A stretch of DNA of 64,000 nt, taken from JACKII01 sp041687435 (GTDB lineage: Bacteria; Pseudomonadota; Alphaproteobacteria; Bin95). This document shows, piece by piece, positions 34,997 to 42,204 of the stretch. Each line of letters opens with the position of its first letter. Position 1 is the first letter of the stretch. The stretch spans positions 248,001-312,000 of the forward strand of contig JAWLBX010000001.1 in NCBI GenBank assembly GCA_041687435.1, given 5' to 3'. The notes under the pieces are model-generated. The model was not told where the DNA came from and searched no databases. It worked only from the letters and a program-made list of their open reading frames with translations. Position numbers and translations under genes: made by a program.

Positions 34997-35767
34997 TTAG
35001 TCCTGCGGGAACACCTCGGTCAGGATGGCGAGGCCGTTGAGGGCGCGGGGGAAGCCGCTATAGGGGCCGGTTTGGATCACGGCTTCGATCACTTCTTCCT
35101 GCGTCAGGCCGATATTCAGCGCCGACTGGGCGAACTTGCGCAACTGACCTTCCAGCCCCAGGCCGGTGAAGGCGGCGACCGCCACCAGCATACGCTCGCG
35201 GTGATCGAGGCCGGGACGGTCCCACAACTCGCCATAACCGTAGCGGATGGCCGACGGGTAGAGCTGGCCGGTAATGGCGTTGCCGGGCGCCGCATAGCCG
35301 CCGGTGCTGCGCTCGCCGTGCAGTTTCGCCATGATCTCCCGTCCGCGCGCGTCCAGCGTCTCGTTGCTGTCCTCGCGCGGCGGCGTCTCCGGCATTTGCA
35401 CGCCGCGGTCAGTGAACACTTCGCGCGCCGCCTCCACCGCGGTCTCGGTGGTGACGAAGCCGCCATAGAGACCAGCCTGCAGGAACACCTCCAGCATGGC
35501 GAGCGGCTGTATGCCGATTTCCAGCGCCGCGCCGATCAGGTCCGCCAGTTGCGGGCGCAGGTAAGGACTGCACACCGCCAGCGTGCACAGCATCCGGTCG
35601 TGTTTCGAGAGGTGCGGGCGGTCCCAAATGCCGCCATAGGCGACCTCTGCCATGAAGTCGCCGAAGCCGGGCAGCAGATCGGGGGCTGCGGGGTCCGGAA
35701 ATCCGAGCTTCCGGCGCACGGCATGGCCGCGCTGGCGCGTAGCTTGGCGGGTGGCGTTGTCGCTCAT
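34997..35767 (-). CDS. Tandem carboxymuconolactone decarboxylase (CMD)-family protein
   Basis: A 256-residue protein with two CMD-like halves: residues about 30-115 (AEVAYGGIWDRPHLSKHDRML ... LAMLEVFLQAGLYGGF) and 160-250 (YGYGELWDRPGLDHRERMLV ... EEVIEAVIQTGPYSGFPRAL). The repeated WDRP and EVxxxxxQxGxYxGF show internal duplication. The CxxC of AhpD-type peroxidases is absent, so a decarboxylase-like or unknown role is likely. ATG 35767 is used because the frame upstream has no family sequence. A 14-bp hairpin lies upstream. Confidence 0.85.
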   Translation of the reverse strand: MSDNATRQATRQRGHAVRRKLGFPDPAAPDLLPGFGDFMAEVAYGGIWDRPHLSKHDRMLCTLAVCSPYLRPQLADLIGAALEIGIQPLAMLEVFLQAGLYGGFVTTETAVEAAREVFTDRGVQMPETPPREDSNETLDARGREIMAKLHGERSTGGYAAPGNAITGQLYPSAIRYGYGELWDRPGLDHRERMLVAVAAFTGLGLEGQLRKFAQSALNIGLTQEEVIEAVIQTGPYSGFPRALNGLAILTEVFPQD

Positions 35768-35876
35768 GGGGGGCGGTTCCTCGGCTGGGGAAAACGCGGC
35801 GCACCTGGCCGCTACAGTCTTCAGCAAGAACTTTGCCATAGCGCCAACGGCTTGTCTCCCGCCCCTTGCGGCGGCT

Positions 35877-35909
35877 GCCAGGGCACCGGCGAATGGCCGG
35901 TGCCCTGGC
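35877..35909 (-). terminator. Strong hairpin after the small membrane protein gene
   Basis: Perfect 14-bp inverted repeat, GCCAGGGCACCGGC (35877-35890) and its complement (35896-35909), with a 5-base loop. It lies 12 bases past the stop at 35922 and before the CMD gene. No T tract. Confidence 0.6.
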
Positions 35910-35921
35910 CAGAATGCCGCG

Positions 35922-36197
35922 TCAGGCCGTGCTGTGAGCCGGGGCTTGACCGCCCGGCTTGGCGGGTCGGGCAAACAGGCTGTCGCCCGCAGTGACAATG
36001 ACGATCAGGCCAAGGGCGCCGACCGCGAGGCCCAATGCGGGCACGATCAAAGCCGGATAGCCGAACAGCCAGATCGCGCTGGCCCACAACGCCATGAGGT
36101 TCACGAAGAACACCAGTCGTTCGGTCTGGTTGCCGCGCCAGGCGCTCCAGACCAGCAACGCTATGACCGGCAGATACAGAAATGCAAAGAATTCCAA
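35922..36197 (-). CDS. Small membrane protein, unknown function
   Basis: About 91 residues with three hydrophobic segments (roughly 2-18, 29-46, 48-71) and a short polar C-terminal tail (FARPAKPGGQAPAHSTA). No family recognised. The frame is open far upstream but only this part has membrane character; the best start is TTG 36197, which has AAGGAG nine bases before it. No ATG fits. A strong hairpin follows the stop. Its codon use and hydrophobic pattern support a real gene, but the start is an inference. Confidence 0.55.
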   Translation of the reverse strand: MEFFAFLYLPVIALLVWSAWRGNQTERLVFFVNLMALWASAIWLFGYPALIVPALGLAVGALGLIVIVTAGDSLFARPAKPGGQAPAHSTA

Positions 36198-36370
36198 CGG
36201 GTTGATCTCCTTGGCGACGTGGCGCGGCCGAGCTCCATCATGGCCGCTGCCTAACGGCCTGTGACATGGGCACGGCCACGCCGCCGCGGGAGAGGACGAA
36301 GCGGCGCGGCCTGCCGGTCGCCGCCGCCGGTATTCGCGGCCTAGCGACCGACCGGCACGTTCCGCGTGAC

Positions 36371-37252
36371 TCAGGACACGACAAAGCCGGACTGGCCGCC
36401 CAGCAGGGTCGCGCGCAGCATGTGGCGCGGCTGGGTTTGGTCGAAGTCGGCGAGCGCGAGGTGCATGCACGTGCGGTTGTCCCAGCAGACCAGGTCGCCC
36501 GGCCGCCAGACATGGCGAAAGACATTTTCGTGCCGTGTCGCGTGCTGGCAGAGATAGTCGATCAGCGGCCGGCTTTCCTCTTCCGTCATGCCGTGAAAGT
36601 GCGAACTGCGCTCGCTAACATAGAGCGCCCGCTTGCCGCTTTCCGGGTGCACGCGCACCGCCGGGTGGGCGATGGGCGGGTTCAGGCGGCGAACCTCCGC
36701 CGTTTTGGCCGGGTCGCGCTCGTTGATGCCGGCGGTCAGGCCGATGTCGTAGACCACGTCCAGCACGTCTAGGAAGGCGCGCAGCGGCGCGGACAGGCTC
36801 TCATAGGCGCGGACCATGTTGCAGAACATGGTGTCGCCGCCCACCGGCGGCCGCTCCACGCAGAACAGCATGGAGGCCGCGGCAGGGTGGTCGGTATAGG
36901 AATAGTCGGAATGCCAGTTGCGCCCGGTGTTGCGCGTTTCCGACGGCTTGCCGCCGATCTGGCGGTTGGTGATCTGCAACAACTGCGGATACCCATCCCT
37001 CCGGTAGAACGGCGTGGCGGCGTGATCGTCCAGCGCGCCGAACGCCTCGGCGAAGCGCAGCATGCCATCGGCATCGAACCGCTGGCCGCGGAAGACGATC
37101 ACGTGATGCTCGTGCCAGGCCGCGCTGATCGCGGCGACAAGCTCGGCCGATGGGGTTTGGTTGATGTCGACGCCTTCGATTTCCGCCCCCAGCGCATAGG
37201 CGAGCGGCGTGACGGTCAGGCCGGCGGCGTTGGCGGTGTCGAGTGGGGCCAT
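36371..37252 (-). CDS. TauD/TfdA family alpha-ketoglutarate-dependent dioxygenase
   Basis: A 293-residue non-haem Fe(II) enzyme. The N-terminus has PLAYALGAEIEGVDIN, followed by HHVIVFRGQ. The facial triad is H-x-D in NWHSDYSYTDHPA (about 112-124) and the distal histidine in VCWDNRTCMHLALADF (about 262-277); R-x in PRHMLRATL is the 2-oxoglutarate-binding arginine. It matches the TauD/TfdA class that oxidises taurine, phenoxyacetates and similar compounds. ATG 37252 is used because the family alignment starts there. It is divergent from the VOC gene. Confidence 0.92.
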   Translation of the reverse strand: MAPLDTANAAGLTVTPLAYALGAEIEGVDINQTPSAELVAAISAAWHEHHVIVFRGQRFDADGMLRFAEAFGALDDHAATPFYRRDGYPQLLQITNRQIGGKPSETRNTGRNWHSDYSYTDHPAAASMLFCVERPPVGGDTMFCNMVRAYESLSAPLRAFLDVLDVVYDIGLTAGINERDPAKTAEVRRLNPPIAHPAVRVHPESGKRALYVSERSSHFHGMTEEESRPLIDYLCQHATRHENVFRHVWRPGDLVCWDNRTCMHLALADFDQTQPRHMLRATLLGGQSGFVVS

Positions 37253-37360
37253 GGCGCGGTTCCTCCGGTTGGGTCGGTGGGTCTTTGGCCTCGATGCTAG
37301 CGCGCCGGTCGGCGAGCGGCTAGCGTGGGCCGACCGCACGCCTCCGGGAGACGCCCGCCC

Positions 37361-38032
37361 ATGCCCGCCATCGCTTTCGCCAAACCCGCCTTCGACGTCG
37401 GCTTTGCGACCAACGACCTGGAGGGTTTTCAAAGACTGTGGGAGGGACGGGTGGGCCTTGCCTATGACCATCTGGCGAAGCTCGGCGGCGGCTTTCACCA
37501 ACACCGCTGGCGCCAGGGCGACAGCATTATCAAGGTGAACCACACCCGCACCCCACTGGCGGATGCGCCGCCCGGCGGCTACCGCGCCCTGACCCTGCCG
37601 GCGGCGGAGGCCGCGGACCTGGCGACGCCGGACGGCACGCCGGTCCATCTGCGGCCAGCCCCCGGCGCCGACCTGACGCTGCATGTGGAGACCGCCGATC
37701 CGGACGCCTTCGCCCGCTTCTATGGCGAGCGGCTGGGACTGGAGCCGGAAGGCCCGCTGGCCTTCCGCCTGGGCGGAAGCCGCATTGTGGCGGCGGCGGG
37801 GCCGAAGCCGGCACAGGCCGGCTGGCGCGAGCGCGGGCTGCGCTACATGACCGTGCAGATTTTCCTCTGCGATGCGCTGACCGCCGCGCTGGAAAGGCAG
37901 GGCGTGGAGGTCGGCCAGCCGCCCAGGACAGTCGGCCAAGTGCGCTACAGCTTCGTGCGCGACCCGGACGGCAACTGGATCGAACTTTCCGAACGGGAGA
38001 CGCTGACCGGGAGGCCCGTCGCGCAGGCGTAG
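37361..38032 (+). CDS. VOC-superfamily protein (glyoxalase/dioxygenase fold)
   Basis: A 223-residue protein with two beta-alpha-beta-beta-beta modules: residues about 8-95 (FDVGFATNDLEGFQRLWEG) and 105-215 (LTLHVETADPDAFARFYGERLG ... SFVRDPDGNWIELSER). The second has the usual metal-ligand region (VRDPDGNWIEL) of glyoxalase I and extradiol dioxygenases. The N-terminal module appears to lack the full ligand set. ATG 37361 follows GGGAG at 10 bases. Divergent from the TauD gene across 108 bp; substrate unknown. Confidence 0.82.
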   Translation: MPAIAFAKPAFDVGFATNDLEGFQRLWEGRVGLAYDHLAKLGGGFHQHRWRQGDSIIKVNHTRTPLADAPPGGYRALTLPAAEAADLATPDGTPVHLRPAPGADLTLHVETADPDAFARFYGERLGLEPEGPLAFRLGGSRIVAAAGPKPAQAGWRERGLRYMTVQIFLCDALTAALERQGVEVGQPPRTVGQVRYSFVRDPDGNWIELSERETLTGRPVAQA

Positions 38033-38038
38033 CCGGTA

Positions 38039-38827
38039 TCAATACCCCTGGTATTTCCCCGCCCGCTTCTCCTTGAACGCCGCAATCGCCTCCTTGTGGT
38101 CCGGGCCGGAGCGCAGGATGGCGATGTGGCTGCTGACCAGGTCGAAAGCGGTATCCATGTCGGAGCGCAGACCCTGGTCCACCAGCCGCTTGATCAGGCG
38201 GACCGAAAGCGGCGGCTGCGCGGCGATGCGTTTGGCCAGTTTCCGGGTTTCCGCCATCAGCGTTTCGTCCGGCCAGACGTGGTTGACGAGGCCGATCGCC
38301 TTCGCCGCCGCCGCATCCACGAAATCCGCGGTCCAGAGCAGTTCCAGCGCCTGGGCCTTGCCGACGATCCGCGGCAGGAAATAGGCGCCGCCGCCACCGG
38401 GTGCCAGGCCGATCTGGCCATAGGTCTCGGCAAAGCGGGCGCTTTCGCCCGCAACGCGGATGTCGCAGGCGAGCGCCAGGTCCATGCCGCCGCCGACCGC
38501 GGCACCGTTGACCGCGCAGAGGATCGGCTTCTCGAACCGGGCGACGCGCTTCGGAAAGGCCTGGATCTGGCGCCAGATCCGCTCCTTGGTCGCGTGCGGC
38601 CGGTCCTCGTGGCCCGCGCCCATGCCGCCGATGTCGCCGCCGGAGCAGAAGGCGCGGCCGGCGCCGGTCAGGATCACCGCCTGCACGTCCTCGCGCGCCT
38701 CGAAATCGTCGAGCGCCGCGACCAGGCCGAACAGCATGTCGGCGGTGAAGGCATTCAGCTTGTCGGGGCGGTTCAGGGTCAGCGTGCCGATGCCGTCGGC
38801 AACGTCTATCAACAGGTGTTCGGCCAT
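38039..38827 (-). CDS. Enoyl-CoA hydratase/isomerase family protein
   Basis: A 262-residue crotonase-fold protein. Motifs: GIGTLTLNRPDKLNAFT, the oxyanion-hole loop TGAGRAFCSGGDIGGMG (about 52-68), CAVNGAAVGGGMDLALACDIRVAG, and RFAETYGQIGLAPGGGGAYFLPR with a Glu at the first catalytic position and Gly/Ala-rich second. Convergent with the VOC gene, 6 bases apart. A separate paralogue from the two others in the window. Probable beta-oxidation-type step; substrate unknown. Confidence 0.9.
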   Translation of the reverse strand: MAEHLLIDVADGIGTLTLNRPDKLNAFTADMLFGLVAALDDFEAREDVQAVILTGAGRAFCSGGDIGGMGAGHEDRPHATKERIWRQIQAFPKRVARFEKPILCAVNGAAVGGGMDLALACDIRVAGESARFAETYGQIGLAPGGGGAYFLPRIVGKAQALELLWTADFVDAAAAKAIGLVNHVWPDETLMAETRKLAKRIAAQPPLSVRLIKRLVDQGLRSDMDTAFDLVSSHIAILRSGPDHKEAIAAFKEKRAGKYQGY

Positions 38828-38921
38828 TGTATCCTCCCGGGGTGCCGTGTTTCGGCTAGCCTGCTATGGGCCGCCGCAACGCACAATACGCTTCGCCATT
38901 TGCCCCGCCGGGAGAGCAACG

Positions 38922-39866
38922 ATGAACGAGCCAGGGCAGGATCGCCGGAAGCTGCTGATCGACTGCGACCCCGGCCATGACGATGCAGTGGCCCTGCTGG
39001 TCGGCCACCGCCATTTCGACCTGAAAGCCATCACGACCGTACATGGCAATTCCAGCCTGGAGAACACGACGCGCAACGCCCTGGCGGTGCTGGAACTGGC
39101 CGGGATCGAGGGCGTGCCGGTGGCCAAGGGTGCGGCCTCGCCATTGGTCGGCCCGACGCACGACGCGGCGCACGTCCACGGCAGAAGCGGCCTGGACGGG
39201 CACGATCTGCCGGAGCCATCGCGCAAACCGGTGCCGGATCATGCCATCGACATTATTATCGAGACGGCACGCGCCCATAAGGGCGAACTGGTGCTGGCCG
39301 TGATCGGCCCTGCCACCAACATCGCGCTCGCCCTGCGCAAGGAGCCGCGGCTCGCCGGCTGGGTGCGGGAGGTGACCGTGATGGGGGGCTCTGCCGGCGG
39401 CGGCAACATAACGCCCGCGGCTGAGTTCAACGCCTACTGCGACCCGGAGGCCGCCGCTGCGGTGTTCGCCGCCGGCTGGCCCGTGCGCATGGTCGGCGTG
39501 GACGTGACCCGGACCGTCGGCATCGACGCGACCGACATCGAAATCCTGCGCGGCAGCGGGCGGCGCACCGCCGGCGTGATTGCCGACCTGCTGAGTTTCT
39601 ACATGGACCGTCAGACCCACAGCACCGGCCTGACCCATGCGCCGATGCACGATGCCTGCGCATTGATCCCCATGCTCGACCCCGATTCCATGGCCTACCG
39701 CGAGACACGGGTGGAGGTGGAACTGGCCGGGCGCTATACCCGCGGCATGACGGTGTGCGACATGCGCGGCAGCCGTATTGCAAACGCCAATGCGCGCGTG
39801 GCGGTGCAACCGCAGCGCGAACGTCTGGTTGGCGTTATGATGGATACCGTCTTATCCTACCCCTAA
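38922..39866 (+). CDS. Nucleoside hydrolase (IU-NH family)
   Basis: A 314-residue Ca-dependent enzyme that cleaves the N-glycosidic bond of nucleosides. It starts with the ligand cluster DCDPGHDDA (14-22, family pattern D-x-D-P-G-x-D-D), then HGNSSLENTTRN, the loop VIGPATNIALALRK, VTVMGGSAGGGNITPAAEFNAYCDPEAA and the C-terminal HAPMHDACALI with the conserved His-Asp. ATG 38922 has GGGAG seven bases upstream. It is 34 bases from the next gene on the same strand, so they may be cotranscribed. Confidence 0.92.
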   Translation: MNEPGQDRRKLLIDCDPGHDDAVALLVGHRHFDLKAITTVHGNSSLENTTRNALAVLELAGIEGVPVAKGAASPLVGPTHDAAHVHGRSGLDGHDLPEPSRKPVPDHAIDIIIETARAHKGELVLAVIGPATNIALALRKEPRLAGWVREVTVMGGSAGGGNITPAAEFNAYCDPEAAAAVFAAGWPVRMVGVDVTRTVGIDATDIEILRGSGRRTAGVIADLLSFYMDRQTHSTGLTHAPMHDACALIPMLDPDSMAYRETRVEVELAGRYTRGMTVCDMRGSRIANANARVAVQPQRERLVGVMMDTVLSYP

Positions 39867-39900
39867 CAGCCCAATCTATCCGAAAGCCGAGGAACGCCCG

Positions 39901-41529
39901 ATGAAAGTCGTTGAAGCCATTTGCGAGATCATGAAGCGGGAGGGTATCGAAAATCTTCTCGCCTATCCCGTCAATCATGTCATCGAATACGCTGCCCGTG
40001 CCGATATTCGCCCGATCATCGTGCGGCAGGAGCGGGTCGGCCTGCATATGGCGGATGCGATCAGCCGGCTGTCCAGCGGCAAAACCATCGGGGCGTTTGC
40101 GATGCAGCACGGCCCGGGCACCGAAAACGCCTATGGCGGCATTGCCCAGGCCTATGGCGAAAGCGTGCCGATTCTTGTGCTGCCGGCGGGCTATCCCCGG
40201 CGCATTGCGCATATCCACCCCAACTACAACGCCACCCAATCCATGCGCGACATCGCGAAGTCGGTGGAGCCGGTGATGGCGGCGAACGAGCTTTGCAACA
40301 TCATGCGGCGCGCCTTCACCCGCCTGAAAAACGGCCGCGGCGCGCCGGTGATCGTGGAAATCCCCACCGATACCTTGATGGAGGAGGTCGAGGGCGAACT
40401 GAACTATACGCCCGTGCTGCGAACCCGCACCGGCCCGGACCCGGCAGATGTTGCCCGCGCGGCCGATGCGCTGATGGGCGCGAAGCGGCCCGTGCTCTAT
40501 GTCGGCCAGGGCGTGCATTACGCCGAAGCGTGGGCCGAGGTTAAGGAACTGGCGGAGCATCTGGCGCTGCCCGTCTGCACCAGCCTGCAAGGCAAGAGCG
40601 CCTTTCCGGAGGACCACCCGCAGGCCCTTGGCTCCGGCGGGCGGGCGATTCCGAAACAGTTGCACCACTTCCTGCACAATGCCGACCTGATCTTCGGCAT
40701 CGGCTGCTCGTTCACGGAAACCAGCTTCGGCGTGAAAATGCCGAAGGGCAAACGCTATGTGCATGCCACGCTCGACCATATGGACCTGAACAAGGATATC
40801 GAGTGCGAGATCGGCCTAGTTGGCGACGCCAAGCTGACGCTGCAGGCGCTGCTGGAGGCCGTGAAGGCGAAGGAGCCGAAGGCGCGCGACGCCACCGACG
40901 TCGCGACGGAGATCAAGGGCATCGAGGAAGGCTGGATGGCCGAATGGCTGCCGAAGCTGACCTCCAACGAGACGCCTCTGAACCCCTACCGCGTGCTGTG
41001 GGACTTGCAGCAGGTGGTGGAGAAGGACAACACCATCATCACCCACGACGCCGGCAGCCCGCGCGATCAGCTCTCCCCCTTCTGGAAAAGCACCAAGCCC
41101 TTGACCTATATCGGCTGGGGAAAGACCACCCAGTTGGGATACGGCCTGGGTCTCGCCATGGGCGCGAAGCTCTACCGGCCGGATGCGCTCTGCATCAATG
41201 TCTGGGGCGATGCCGCCATCGGCTTTACCGGCATGGACTTCGAAACGGCGGTGCGCGAGCGCATTCCGATCCTCTCCATCCTGCTCAACAACTTCTCCAT
41301 GGCGATCGAACTGCACATCATGCAGCAATCGACGGAAAAATACCGATCCACGGACATTTCCGGCGACTATGCAGCCATGGCGCGTGCTTTCGGCGGCTAT
41401 GGCGAGCGCGTGACCGACCCGGCGGAGATCATTCCGGCGATCAAGCGCGGCATCGAGCAGACTAGGAACGGCGTGCCGGCGCTGCTGGAATTCATCACCA
41501 GCAAAGAGGTCAGCATCAGTGCGTTTTAA
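39901..41529 (+). CDS. Thiamine diphosphate-requiring enzyme (acetolactate synthase-like)
   Basis: A 542-residue enzyme. The conserved N-terminal Glu that activates ThDP is E44 in VRQERVGLHMADA. The pyrophosphate domain has GDAAIGFTGMDFETAVRERIPILSILLNN (in pieces, about 434-462), that is the G-D-x-...-N-N ThDP/Mg motif. The middle domain (about 180-320) is the FAD-like/transhydrogenase fold. No valine-synthesis partner (small regulatory subunit) lies nearby, so it is more probably a catabolic 2-oxoacid carboligase/decarboxylase than IlvB. It follows the nucleoside hydrolase and precedes a DUF423 gene. Confidence 0.88.
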   Translation: MKVVEAICEIMKREGIENLLAYPVNHVIEYAARADIRPIIVRQERVGLHMADAISRLSSGKTIGAFAMQHGPGTENAYGGIAQAYGESVPILVLPAGYPRRIAHIHPNYNATQSMRDIAKSVEPVMAANELCNIMRRAFTRLKNGRGAPVIVEIPTDTLMEEVEGELNYTPVLRTRTGPDPADVARAADALMGAKRPVLYVGQGVHYAEAWAEVKELAEHLALPVCTSLQGKSAFPEDHPQALGSGGRAIPKQLHHFLHNADLIFGIGCSFTETSFGVKMPKGKRYVHATLDHMDLNKDIECEIGLVGDAKLTLQALLEAVKAKEPKARDATDVATEIKGIEEGWMAEWLPKLTSNETPLNPYRVLWDLQQVVEKDNTIITHDAGSPRDQLSPFWKSTKPLTYIGWGKTTQLGYGLGLAMGAKLYRPDALCINVWGDAAIGFTGMDFETAVRERIPILSILLNNFSMAIELHIMQQSTEKYRSTDISGDYAAMARAFGGYGERVTDPAEIIPAIKRGIEQTRNGVPALLEFITSKEVSISAF

Positions 41530-41535
41530 TCCGGA

Positions 41536-41994
41536 ATGCCCCGCCCGATGATCGGGCTTTATGGTCTTGTGGCGGGCCTGAACGGCATGATCATGGTGCT
41601 GATGGGCGCTTACGGCGCCCACGGCCTTGCCGGTGTCGATCTGGTCTATCACGCCACCTTTCAGACCGGCTGGCAGATCCATGCGGTGCACAGCGTCTTT
41701 CTGGCGGCGATGGCGCTGTATGCCCGTCACAACCATTGGCTGCACGGCGCCTTTTGGCTGGGCTTGATCGGCACCGTGTTCTTTTGTGTCCCGCTCTATG
41801 GCCCAGCGTTTGACTGGTGGTCCACCGGCGGTTTTGTGACGCCGGTTGGCGGTTTCTTTCTCCTGGCGGCCTGGTTCGCGATGGCGTTGGCCGGTATCAG
41901 CCGAATGAAGTCCGGAGCATACAGGTCTTCGGACCCGGACTTGATGCGGCGCTATTACCAAACCATTGCGCATTCCCGCCCGCGGGAGAAATGA
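41536..41994 (+). CDS. DUF423 family membrane protein
   Basis: A 152-residue protein with four hydrophobic segments. GAYGAHGLAG after helix 1, HAVHSVFLAAMALYA in helix 2 and TPVGGFFLLAAWFAMAL in the last helix match DUF423 (YgdD). Function unknown in all members. It begins seven bases after the ThDP-enzyme stop, with an upstream GGAATGCC, so it is probably cotranscribed. The C-terminal 25 residues are polar and cytoplasmic. Confidence 0.82.
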   Translation: MPRPMIGLYGLVAGLNGMIMVLMGAYGAHGLAGVDLVYHATFQTGWQIHAVHSVFLAAMALYARHNHWLHGAFWLGLIGTVFFCVPLYGPAFDWWSTGGFVTPVGGFFLLAAWFAMALAGISRMKSGAYRSSDPDLMRRYYQTIAHSRPREK

Positions 41995-42204
41995 GCGAGG
42001 GAGATTGGCGGCAATGCCATTCACAATGCAACCGATGGTGCAGAATGATCTGGTGGCCCCGGTCCGCAGGATCGGGTTGTTCGACGATCTGTCGATCGGG
42101 GCGGCCGGCGTTTGTGCAATCGGCACCGACCGGCAGACCGGAATCCTCTCCGGCGGTGCGGACCCGCACCGTTCGGCGCGCGCCATGGGATTTTGACACT
42201 GACA
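41995..42204. other. 210-bp gap before the MscS gene
   Basis: No convincing gene. A 76-codon open frame at 41966-42196 lacks homology that I recognise and overlaps the DUF423 3' end. Probably holds the promoter of the MscS-type gene; nothing more can be assigned. Confidence 0.5.

Noticed and set aside
33344..35995. An 883-codon plus-strand open frame across three genes on the minus strand
   Set aside because: Shadow of the enoyl-CoA hydratase, enolase-superfamily and CMD genes, which have clear domains.
41966..42196. A 76-codon open frame before the MscS gene
   Set aside because: Overlaps the DUF423 3' end, no recognisable domain and no homology cue; more likely promoter region.
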